A stretch of 64,000 bases of DNA, from positions 1,488,001 to 1,552,000 of the forward strand of contig OZ037864.1 in NCBI GenBank assembly GCA_964035575.1, written 5' to 3'. The notes beneath the pieces were generated by a model. It had not been told where the DNA came from. It saw only the letters and a list, made by a program, of their open reading frames with translations, and ran no database searches. Below, piece by piece: positions 9,454 to 19,128 of this stretch; position 1 is the first letter of the stretch, and each line of letters opens with the position of its first letter. The translations under genes and the position numbers were made by a program. This stretch comes from Rhynchopus sp. YZ270_cl-10 (Eukaryota; Euglenozoa; Diplonemea; Diplonemida; Diplonemidae).

Positions 9454-10844
9454 GCACCTTGCACACCACACCACACCAGACCTGACCACCCCTTTCCACT
9501 CCCGTGCAGTCCCACTGCACTCCACGACTCCACGACCACACCACGCGACAACGCTTCCCATGTACTAACACCTTTCTCTCTCCTCTCCAGGAGACGAGCT
9601 TTACACCCCTTTTCTTTGTTCATATTTGCATACTTACACTTGCAAACTTACACCCTTATTAAAGAAAGCGACAATTAAGTCATCAAACGAGCGACATGGA
9701 GGGGTATTTCTTGTTTTTCATGTCAGTGCACTTTAACTTCCACCTGAATACTTATGAGGAGTCTCAGGTTATCCTTCTATGTAGCTCCACCGGAGTTCGC
9801 ATCAATCATTTATTGTTCAGTGCCTGCGTACTAGAGCTATGAGGGGTTTGCGACGGCAACTTCAAGTTGTTGTTCTGAAGAGCATCTTCTTGATGTGTGT
9901 CTTGTTCCAACAGTGCAGCAATCGTCAATGGCGTTGATCTCCAACAACACCAAACACCCGACCCTGTCAACTATTGACAATGCCCCAGGCACGATGGCTT
10001 CCCATCTGGGCTTCTTCGGTTGGGAATCCGTTGCGTCCTGGGATTCCATCTTGCGCTTCTTCGGTTGGGATCTCTTGGGAGCAAACCCAACAAAATACGT
10101 GTGACATAGATGTCATCCGAGCAACAGAAGCCTTGATCTGAACAACAGGGATAGTGGTCTGCTTCAGGACTGCAGATGGTGCCTTCCCGTTCTTCAAGGT
10201 TTCCCACTGTTTGGCGCAGTACCGTTACCGCACGCGATCTGGAGGTACCAACATGACATAGCACGGATCACTTCGCCAGCAAAGCACCGGTTGCACCCGA
10301 CGGAAGTGCATTCATTTTAGTTGAATACGAGGTCTGCATTGAGACTGAGCTCATGTATCCACACCAGACGTCCACAGCACTGATATTTGAGCGTCAGACA
10401 ACATTGACAATAGGAGAGAACCTTCAATACCTGCCCAAGTATATTTACCTGTACCAGTTTGTACTGATCCCACGGTTTTGAATACTCACTGCACGAGTCC
10501 TCAAGATATCAGGAGATAATTCGCATGCCCCATTGGGAGAACGAATGCGTGAATGGTGTCAGCGGTGTCAGCATCCTTGTGTCCATCACCAACTGGGTCT
10601 GCATCCACACGGTGCCTTGCACATCGCGGGCGTCCTCATCATCCCACCTATCGTAGTCAAGTGCCTCAGCACGGAGCACACAGCGCGTCTGTACAGTTCA
10701 TTCCTAACGTGCATTTCACATTATTCATATCCTGGTCACTTCCTTGTCTTCACCTGTAAATTGAGGTCACACTTCAGCGGTATTCAGTAGCTGTCGTTAG
10801 AAATGACTTGCACGACTTGTCGGTGGTGTACATAACTCTTAGCA
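9454..10844. other. Spacer between kinase copies 4 and 5
   Basis: The shared 3' flank runs to about 9650, followed by unique sequence. A short direct repeat (GCTTCTTCGGTTGGGA) occurs twice near 10010 and 10055. No convincing gene. Confidence 0.55.
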
Positions 10845-10931
10845 CGCCTTCCACATACCAGTTGTCACTGGACACATATTATTGCACTACTAATGAACAG
10901 ACCTTACACACAACAAACCAAAACCAAAACA

Positions 10932-12326
10932 ATGGACAAGGACCCCGCCAACCTGGAGTACCTGCGCACCCAGGGTGTTGCCGATCTTGTGGACCGTGCG
11001 CTTCAGGAGCTTGTGAAGGAGAAGCCTGAGGAGGCACGCTCGTGGCTGGCAGCGTACTTTGAGTACCCACCACACGGTCTGTCGAGGAATGTGAAGAAGA
11101 TGCCCGAGTGGATCCAAAAGGGATGTGGCGACAAGCCGTACAACTGCGAGGAGAAGAAGGCGACGTTTGCACCTGACGGCACGACACCTGCAGAGATGCC
11201 AGACTTCAAGGATCACAACAACTTCATGGCCAACTTCCTGAGGGAGAACCCTGCTGTGTACGAGTCGCTGAAGGACAAGAAGACTGCGGCAGGCGTGACC
11301 CTTGCACACTGCATGAAGACAGGAGTGGACAACCCAGGACACCCACACATCAAGACAGTGGGTCTGACTGCTGGTGACGAGGAGAGCTACGAGACCTTCA
11401 AGGAGCTGTTCGACCCTGTGATTGACGCACGTCACGGTGGGTATGGAGCAGACCAGAAGCAGCCCACAGACCTCGACCTGTCGAAGGTGAGCGACACAGA
11501 CATGGACCCCGATGGGAAGTACGTGGAGACAACACGTGTGCGCACTGGACGCAGCATCAGAGGGTTCAAGCTGCCTCCCTGCATTGAATTTGATGAGAGG
11601 AGGAAGCTTGAGGCAGTGTCTGTGAAGGGACTGATGAACCTTGCTGACGACCTGAAGGGTGACTACTACCCGCTTCACGGAAGCTGCTCCTACTCAGCAA
11701 AGCCAAACGGTATGACGGAGGAGAAGGAGGGTGAGCTGCGCAAGATGGGGAACCTGTTCCAGGAGCCTGACAGCACGCTGCTGCTTGCAAGCGGGATGGG
11801 CCGCCACTGGCCTGACGGACGTGGTGTGTTCCACAACGATGAGAAGAACCTGTTCGTGTGGGTGGGTGAGGAGGACCACCTGCGTATTGTGAGCATGCAG
11901 CGCGACAAGAACATGAAGGAGACGTTTGGCCGCTTTGTGCGTTCGTGCGACGAGGTGCAGAAGGTGCTGAAGAGCGAGGGTTCCGACTTCATGCACTCTG
12001 AGCGTCTTGGATGGGTGTTGACGTGCCCGTCGAACCTGGGAACTGGTCTTCGTGCCGGAACCCTTGTGAACCTGCCACTTGTGTCTGCACGTGACGACTT
12101 TAAGGACACGCTGAAGAAGATGCGTCTGCAGGCACGTGGCACAGGTGGTGTGGACTCTGCGTCGTCGGGTGGGAAGTGGGACATTTCGAACAGCGACAGA
12201 ATTGGGAAGAGCGAGGTGGAGCTTGTGAACCTTGTGATTGAGGGTGTTGCACAGCTGGTGAAGTGGGAGAAGCTTCTGGAGGAGGGGAAGAAGGAGGACG
12301 TTGACAAGGAGGTTGCTGAGAAGTAG
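10932..12326 (+). CDS. DPY-30-domain creatine-kinase-type phosphagen kinase, array copy 5
   Basis: 464 aa starting MDKDPANLEY (Asp3 instead of Glu3, as in copy 7). In-frame codons continue upstream to 10893, but the ATG at 10932 matches the family start. The body has IEFDERRK like copies 3 and 4, while the upstream region is class B like copy 2, so flank and coding sequence have been reshuffled. All catalytic motifs are intact. Confidence 0.9.
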   Translation: MDKDPANLEYLRTQGVADLVDRALQELVKEKPEEARSWLAAYFEYPPHGLSRNVKKMPEWIQKGCGDKPYNCEEKKATFAPDGTTPAEMPDFKDHNNFMANFLRENPAVYESLKDKKTAAGVTLAHCMKTGVDNPGHPHIKTVGLTAGDEESYETFKELFDPVIDARHGGYGADQKQPTDLDLSKVSDTDMDPDGKYVETTRVRTGRSIRGFKLPPCIEFDERRKLEAVSVKGLMNLADDLKGDYYPLHGSCSYSAKPNGMTEEKEGELRKMGNLFQEPDSTLLLASGMGRHWPDGRGVFHNDEKNLFVWVGEEDHLRIVSMQRDKNMKETFGRFVRSCDEVQKVLKSEGSDFMHSERLGWVLTCPSNLGTGLRAGTLVNLPLVSARDDFKDTLKKMRLQARGTGGVDSASSGGKWDISNSDRIGKSEVELVNLVIEGVAQLVKWEKLLEEGKKEDVDKEVAEK

Positions 12327-12843
12327 GCACCTTGCACACCACACCAGACCTGACCACCCCTTTCCACTCCCGTGCAGTCCCACTGCACTCCACGACTCCA
12401 CGACCACACCACGCGACAACGCTTCCCATGTACTAACACCTTTCTCTCTCCTCTCCAGGAGACGAGCTTTACACCCCTTTTCTTTGTTCATAGTTGCACA
12501 CTTACACGTACTTAATAGACACGGTGTGAGGACTTCTGTGCTGCAAGATTCTTAATTTTCCGATTTTTATTCTGTTCACTTCATTTGTGTTTGCACATAC
12601 ATTGCAACTGTTGTTTTCTTCTCTCGATGAGACACAAAATGGAAATAAACATGCGTTTTTTTTTTTTTCATTTGAAAGTATTTGCAAATGAATTTCGAAG
12701 TTACGCATTTGCGAGTGGTAACAAGACTGCTATCAGCCTGCAACGCCATAGCATGTTGTGCGTGGAGGAGAAGTCCCTTCATTTGCTTGTGTTCCTATCG
12801 CGTGCCGTTCTCCACCTCAGACAGCTTTTATGTTCTTACACAC
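12327..12843. other. Spacer before the mosaic kinase copy 6
   Basis: The shared 3' flank of copy 5 (slightly shorter) ends near 12500. AT-rich sequence with a poly-T run near 12655 follows, then a pyrimidine-rich stretch running into copy 6. It lacks both upstream classes seen in copies 2-5. Confidence 0.6.
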
Positions 12844-14307
12844 ATGCCACTTGCGTTCTTTCTCCTTCCCTTGCATCTCTATGCCGCAGTGTACTCTGAA
12901 GCTGACGAGGCGTATCTTAGGCAGCATGGTGTTGCTAGTCTCTTAGATGCTGCGATAGAGGAGCTTGTGAAGGAGAAGCCTGAGGAGGCACGCTCGTGGC
13001 TGGCAGCGTACTTTGAGTACCCACCACACGGTCTGTCGAGGAACGTGAAGAAGATGCCTGAGTGGATCCAGAAGGGATGTGGCGACAAGCCGTACAACTG
13101 CGAGGAGAAGAAGGCGACGTTTGCACCTGACGGCACGACACCTGCAGAGATGCCCGACTTCAAGGATCACAACAACTTCATGGCCAACTTCCTGAGGGAG
13201 AACCCTGCTGTGTACGAGTCGCTGAAGGACAAGAAGACTGCTGCAGGCGTGACCCTTGCACACTGCATGAAGACAGGAGTGGACAACCCAGGACACCCAC
13301 ACATCAAGACAGTGGGTCTGACTGCTGGTGACGAGGAGAGCTACGAGACCTTCAAGGAGCTGTTCGACCCTGTGATTGACGCACGTCACGGTGGGTATGG
13401 AGCAGACCAGAAGCAGCCCACAGACCTCGACCTGTCGAAGGTGAGCGACACAGACATGGACCCCGATGGGAAGTACGTGGAGACAACACGTGTGCGCACT
13501 GGACGCAGCATCAGAGGGTTCAAGCTGCCTCCCTGCATTGAATTTGAGGAGAGGAGGAAGCTTGAGGCAGTGTCTGTGAAGGGACTGATGAACCTTGCTG
13601 ACGACCTGAAGGGTGACTACTACCCGCTTCACGGAAGCTGCTCCTACTCAGCAAAGCCAAACGGCATGACGGAGGAGAAGGAGGGTGAGCTGCGCAAGAT
13701 GGGGAACCTGTTCCAGGAGCCCGACAGCACGCTGCTGCTTGCAAGCGGGATGGGCCGCCACTGGCCTGACGGACGTGGTGTGTTCCACAACGATGAGAAG
13801 AACCTGTTCGTGTGGGTGGGTGAGGAGGACCACCTGCGTATTGTGAGCATGCAGCGCGACAAGAACATGAAGGAGACGTTTGGCCGCTTTGTGCGTTCGT
13901 GCGACGAGGTGCAGAAGGTGCTGAAGAGCGAAGGTTCCGACTTCATGCACTCTGAGCGTCTTGGATGGGTGTTGACGTGCCCGTCGAACCTGGGAACTGG
14001 TCTGCGTGCCGGAACCCTTGTGAACCTGCCACTTGTGTCTGCACGTGACGACTTCAAGGACACACTGAAGAAGATGCGTCTGCAGGCACGTGGCACAGGT
14101 GGTGTGGACTCTGCGTCGTCGGGTGGGAAGTGGGACATCTCGAACAGCGACAGAATCGGGAAGAGTGAGGTGGAGCTTGTGAACCTTGTGATTGAGGGTG
14201 TTGCACAGCTGGTGAAGTGGGAGAAGCTTCTGGAGGTGGGGAGATTTGGCGCTGTAGACAATGGTATAGCGTGTGCCACGGGCGACACTAACAACTGCGA
14301 ACTTTAA
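12844..14307 (+). CDS. Mosaic DPY-30-creatine-kinase-type gene, array copy 6 (divergent ends)
   Basis: The central ~430 codons are nearly identical to the other copies and carry all catalytic motifs, but both ends differ abruptly. The N-terminal half of the docking domain reads EAYLRQHGVASLLDAAIEEL before joining the common sequence at LVKEKPEEARS. After KWEKLLE the C terminus becomes a different tail (VGRFGAVDNG...NNCEL) in place of EGKKEDVDKEVAEK. The start is uncertain: the frame is open from 12682, and the last in-frame ATG before the homology (12844) gives a hydrophobic leader (MPLAFFLLPLHLYAAV). That leader could be a signal peptide/anchor, or simply a pyrimidine-rich tract ending in GCCGCAG that is really a splice acceptor. 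The gene ends only 110 bp before the formin. Confidence 0.75.
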   Translation: MPLAFFLLPLHLYAAVYSEADEAYLRQHGVASLLDAAIEELVKEKPEEARSWLAAYFEYPPHGLSRNVKKMPEWIQKGCGDKPYNCEEKKATFAPDGTTPAEMPDFKDHNNFMANFLRENPAVYESLKDKKTAAGVTLAHCMKTGVDNPGHPHIKTVGLTAGDEESYETFKELFDPVIDARHGGYGADQKQPTDLDLSKVSDTDMDPDGKYVETTRVRTGRSIRGFKLPPCIEFEERRKLEAVSVKGLMNLADDLKGDYYPLHGSCSYSAKPNGMTEEKEGELRKMGNLFQEPDSTLLLASGMGRHWPDGRGVFHNDEKNLFVWVGEEDHLRIVSMQRDKNMKETFGRFVRSCDEVQKVLKSEGSDFMHSERLGWVLTCPSNLGTGLRAGTLVNLPLVSARDDFKDTLKKMRLQARGTGGVDSASSGGKWDISNSDRIGKSEVELVNLVIEGVAQLVKWEKLLEVGRFGAVDNGIACATGDTNNCEL

Positions 14308-14417
14308 GGCAACGCGAGCCTTTTTTAAGATACACAAAATATCTAGTACCCTTTTTCCACTACCCTTGCCCCCCTCTGCCTATCCTCACCTCTACTCACC
14401 TCAGGGTACTGTACACA

Positions 14418-17400
14418 ATGAGTGGCTTTGCTTCAACGTGGGACAGCTCTGCAACACAGGCTACTCAGATTCTGCAGAGTGTTCGTGAGGAGAAGCAAGC
14501 AGAGCAGGCGCTGCGCAATGACAGCGACAAGAAGTCCTTCGTGAACTTTCTTTTTAAGCTGCGCCAGGCAGCTACCACCGACACAGTGTTTGCGGAAGAG
14601 TTCCTTGCGAATGAGGGTCTGGACATTGTATGCAGCTGCCTGCATTCAGTACAGGGTGGGCAGCAGACAGAACTGCTGCGCCTTGTTCACGTGTTGTTAC
14701 TTTTTGAGAATGCCATTGACGAGTTCACTGACGACACACATATGATTGACAAGATCTACAACCTTCTCAAGCGAAGCAACAACATCTCGAAGCAGGTGAT
14801 GGAGGTGCTCATCGTCACTGTGGGCAAGACCGAAGTTGGACAGTCGCTCATCCACCAGTCTGCGATGAAGGTTGTGAAGGGCGACAACCCTTACGCACCG
14901 CTAGAACGGTTGCTGCATGCACAGGATCTTAACGTTGTGTCGAATGTGCTGACCTTTTTGAACGTGCTCATGACGCGGTCAAAGGGCAAAGAGCCCAGCA
15001 TCAAGGAGCTTGTGTCTCTGTGGAAGAAGTGTGGTCTGTTGCGTGCACTGCAGCCCTTGAACGAAATTGAAGACGCAGACATCAAGAACCAACTGACTGT
15101 CTTCCAGAAGCTCACCGGGCACACCATCCCCCTTGGCTGGTACGCGGCAGAGCAGTACGAGCTGCGAGCGGAGGAGCTGCGGAAAAAGCTTCACGACGCG
15201 AACCTCTCGTTACAGTCGTTCCAGAGCACCTCAAACAAGGCACCGCTTGTGTTTGGGGAGCTTGAGCGGGTCAACCAGCAGATGACAGAGATGAAGTATG
15301 TATTCTACCAACAACATTACCATAAACACAGTTGCAGTGCTCACTCCTGCATTTGCACTGACACAAAATTGTGTTTCGTTCTCAGGAATGAAGTCGCGTT
15401 TTTTTTTGTAAAACCTTGCGATATGACATGAGGTACTTTTGTCGAACAAAAAACAACGACAGAGCTATGATGACCGAGATCGACCGGGACAGAGAGAACC
15501 CGTACGCCATTGAGCTGCAGCAGTGGGACGACCACATGCAGAAGTACACCAAGCAGGTCTTCACGGGGATCACGACGTCCGCCGAGTTCAAGAACATCTG
15601 GAGTGGGTTGGTGCAAGACGCGATTGGGAAGCAGGTGAAGGGGTTTGGGAAGGGCACGAAGGACATCGACATCTTTGATGGGGACAGCGACATGTCGGTA
15701 TGCACCACACTACTACCACAACACCCTACAACACCCCTACCCCACAGAGCGAGTCCTACGAAGGTCCCTCCGGACGCTTCCGCCCACCCTCCGAGCCAGA
15801 CTCTGACTCAACAGACTCGACAAGCACTAGCTACGACACCGACAGCAGCGACGGCGAGCCTCCACCTGACACCAGCTCCGACGACGAGCCTCCGCCAGAC
15901 GACGATGAGTACGGCGCTGTGGGCGGGGTGGGTGGTGCCGTAGGCGTGGGTGGGGTTGCGCCACCTGTACCCGGAGCTGCGCCCGGTGTGCCTGGTGCAC
16001 CACCAGTCGCGGGAGCACCACCTGTGCCAGGTGCGCCAGGTGCTGCGGCTGCCGGTGGTGCACCTCCCCCACCAGGCCCAGGCGCACCCCCAGCACCACC
16101 TGTGCCTGGGGCCAGGACTGGTGCACCCCCACCCCCGGGTGGTGGTAAGAAGATGCAGCCAAAGAAGCCAATGGGCCCAAAGGCACTGAAACTCACGTTC
16201 TTCAAGGGCACCGTCCCGAAGAAGAAGATGCGTGTGATGCACTGGGAGAAGTACGACATCTACGAAGGATTGACGTCCATGTGGCACAGCGTGCACTCCG
16301 ACCTTGGTGGGGACCTCGACTGCTCGTATGTCAATTTCTGCCATCGCACACCACACTATACTCTCTACATCAGACACCCCACCCTCCATACACTACAGCT
16401 TTGACGCAGAAGAGTTCGAGACAATGTTTTCCCAGAAGGAAAACACCAATAAAAAAGAGGGCAAGCCTGATAAGCCCGAAGCCGTGATCCTCATTGACCC
16501 GAAGAAGTTCCAGAACATATCCATCATGATGCACAAGGTATGTCGCAGGCACCACCTGCTCACCACCTGCTCACCACCTGCCCACCACCTGCTCACCACC
16601 TGCTCACCACCTCTCTTACCCACACCCCTATGCCCCCCACCAAACCCAATAGATGCCCACGATCCCAGAAATCCAACGAGCAGTGCAGCAGCTCGACAGC
16701 AGTGTTCTCGGTCGTGACCAGCTGGAGGCGCTTCTCGGGCAGGTCCCAGCTGAGGAGGACGAAAAGGAGTTCAAACTGAACGCCGACAAAAAGCCTGAGG
16801 ACCAGTACGAACCTCCGGAGCAGTTCTTCTCGATGGTGATCAACAGCATCGCCTTTGTGAAGCGTTGCAAGTCGTGGATGCTTACCTTTGACTGGGACGA
16901 AATCGTGCAGAACGCATACAAACCAATCAGAAACATTCAAGCTGCGTGCGACAGTATCCTGAACTCTGTGCACCTCCCCTTCGTGATGGGCATCGTGCTC
17001 GGGTTCGGGAACTACATGAACGAAGGCAACGCGCAACGAGGCAACGCGCCTGGGTTTGCTGTCAGCACACTTTCAAAGCTCGAAATGACCAAAAACATCG
17101 AAGGCAAGATGAACCTCCTGCAGTACGTTGTGCAGGTCGTACACAAAACTAGACAGGAGTCGCTCAAGCTTCCGGAGGAGCTCAAACCGTGCCTTGAAGG
17201 TGCACAGGGGGTCAAGGTATGTAAACACCCACATTTAGTTTCCTTCCCCCTCTTGCAGCAGAAGTGCTCTGCTGAGCTGCACTGAGCCGTTCCCTCACAC
17301 CTACGTCCGCCATCGCCAGCCTGGTCCGCTCCGACACCAATGCCCGAAACTCAGGTGTTGCACGTTCCTCTGCGTTCGTCCTACGCAGCTCGGCTTCTGC

Positions 17401-18764
17401 TTCGTGCGAGACGGCACGCTCCAGTTCCGCATCACAGAGCTCCTGCTGCACGACCTCCCGGTTCCGTCGTACACCCCGGAATGCATCCCTGATGTTGGTC
17501 TGCAGGGTGGCGCCGAAGTCCAACTTCTCCACCAGGAAGCACGATTCCCTGTGCACGTTTTCAAAAACTGCATTGCAGTGCGAGAGACGTCGTGGTACGA
17601 CACCATGGCCTGAAGGATGCCATAGTGAGAGGAGGAATTCCATCTCGTATCACATATTTCCCCAAAGTCACTCCTCAGTTGAGAGAGTGACTTGTCCCGA
17701 TGGGCACTAGCCATAAACTAGGTAAGAATATGGCATTTTTATTTCGCGATTTCATAATACGCCGACACTCGGTGTCCACAACTACTAATTTATTAGTTTG
17801 TCCAGGTTGGGTACTGGTGTGGGTGAAAGGTAATTGAAGAAGAAGACAAAAGGAAAAGAAAACCCCAGACGGGAACTTGCAACGGTACTGGCAATGGGAC
17901 GCCGTAAGCCATAATTCCTCAGTGTCAGCCGCATCATTTCAATGAAACCGAAAAGTGGCTTATTTGCATTTTTGGGCTCAGCCCGTGCAGCGGTGGGGTC
18001 ATTTCAGAAAATTGGACAACATTTTTGCCAGTTAAATTTCCTCCAATATTCCCCTGTACCCTTATACACACGGCATTTACACGTGTTTTCAAATTCTGAA
18101 AATCGATTATTCCCTTTTCCCCACCAAAATACCACGCAGATGAGTGACCTGGAGGAGGGGCTGAAGAACACTGGAAACGCACTGAAGAACTTCAAACGCA
18201 ACGTCAAGAAGGTTAAGGATGAGGTGTGTGTACCTGCCTTATGGGGCACATTTTTCCCTACCCACTACCCACTACCCACTACCCACTACCCACTACCCAC
18301 TACCCACTACCCACCATCCACCTGACCTCCTCAGCTCGCAGCAGCAGGCATCAGTGAAGAGGAAGACCCCTTCGTGCGCCGCATGACAGAGTTCTACGAA
18401 CGTGCAGAGAAGGACGCCAACGACGTCGAGGCGAAGGTCAAGAAGGCAACCGAAACCTTCATCGCAGTGCTCGAGTTCTGGTCCGTCCGCGTCAACCCTG
18501 CGAAGACACCCGACCCAGACGAGTTCTTTGCACACCTCTGCCCGTTCCTCACGAAGTTCCAGACTGAGGCGGCGTCCATCCTGAAGGAGATGCGAAGACA
18601 GGAGAAGCTTGGAGCGAAGATATCCAAAGGAAAGGTATGCATTTGTCAACGTGTGGCGGTGGTGGGGATGTGCGAGGTAGGGGTACGGCGACACAACATC
18701 ACTACAGGGCGGCGACATGGAGGCCATTGCACAAAGCATCAAACTCGACCTCGTACAAAGTTGA
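14418..18764 (+). CDS. Diaphanous-type formin (FH1-FH2), eight exons
   Basis: Inferred exons: 14418-15295, 15463-15697, 15748-16325, 16399-16537, 16653-17216, 18140-18223, 18335-18634 and 18708-18764 (944 aa, phases consistent). The N-terminal ~300 aa form a helical armadillo-like GBD/FH3 region. Exon 3 carries an acidic Ser/Asp stretch, then a proline-rich FH1 segment (PPPPGPGAPPAPP) that would bind profilin. FH2 begins around KKMRVMHWEKYD and includes GNYMNEGNAQRGNAPGF, the conserved FH2 core. Exons 6-8 supply its C-terminal helices and a short tail. The product should nucleate and processively elongate actin filaments under Rho-type GTPase control. Intron 5 is unusually long (923 nt) and holds an antisense coding relic. 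If it were not spliced, the protein would stop within the FH2 domain. Confidence 0.85.
17212..17714 (-). pseudogene. Degenerate antisense coding relic in formin intron 5, possibly hAT-like transposase
   Basis: Two overlapping minus-strand frames (17301-17714 and 17212-17643) have coding-like composition unlike an intron. One contains EICDTRWNSSSHYGILQA, resembling the D-x-RWNS motif of hAT-family transposases. The other gives an alanine/glutamate-rich helical stretch (ELERAVSHEAEAELRR). No intact gene spans both, and no clear terminal repeats were found. It probably entered the formin intron as part of a DNA element and decayed. The family assignment rests on one short motif. Confidence 0.3.
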
Positions 18765-19128
18765 GAATAGAGTGATTTTTTCCCTGCTTGACGCAATTCT
18801 GCACAGCGTGACCAAATACAGGCATCCTTCATTGGAATGAACGCAGTGTTTGCAGCCAAAGAAAATAGCATAAAAGGCAAGATATGACAGTAGAGAGAAC
18901 AGCACTATTGTTGCCATATTATGGTGATTGCGTTTTTTCCCTTTTTTTGCGTGGCGAGAGAGACAACCACGAGGTGAAACGGCACGTCTTTTCTATCCCC
19001 AGGGCGAGAGACAACGGATCTCAACTTACTGTACAAAAGATTGTTTCCTTTTTCACATTATTGTTCACCCCCTGCACTTCCACATAAGTATCTTTGCAGT
19101 TCCGTAACTACACACAAAACCCAACACA
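18765..19128. other. Formin 3' flank and upstream region of kinase copy 7
   Basis: AT-rich with poly-T runs and no gene. The last ~40 bases (TTCCGTAACTACACACAAAACCCAACACA) form a C/A-rich leader resembling the other kinase copies, but the sequence further upstream matches neither class A nor class B. Confidence 0.5.
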
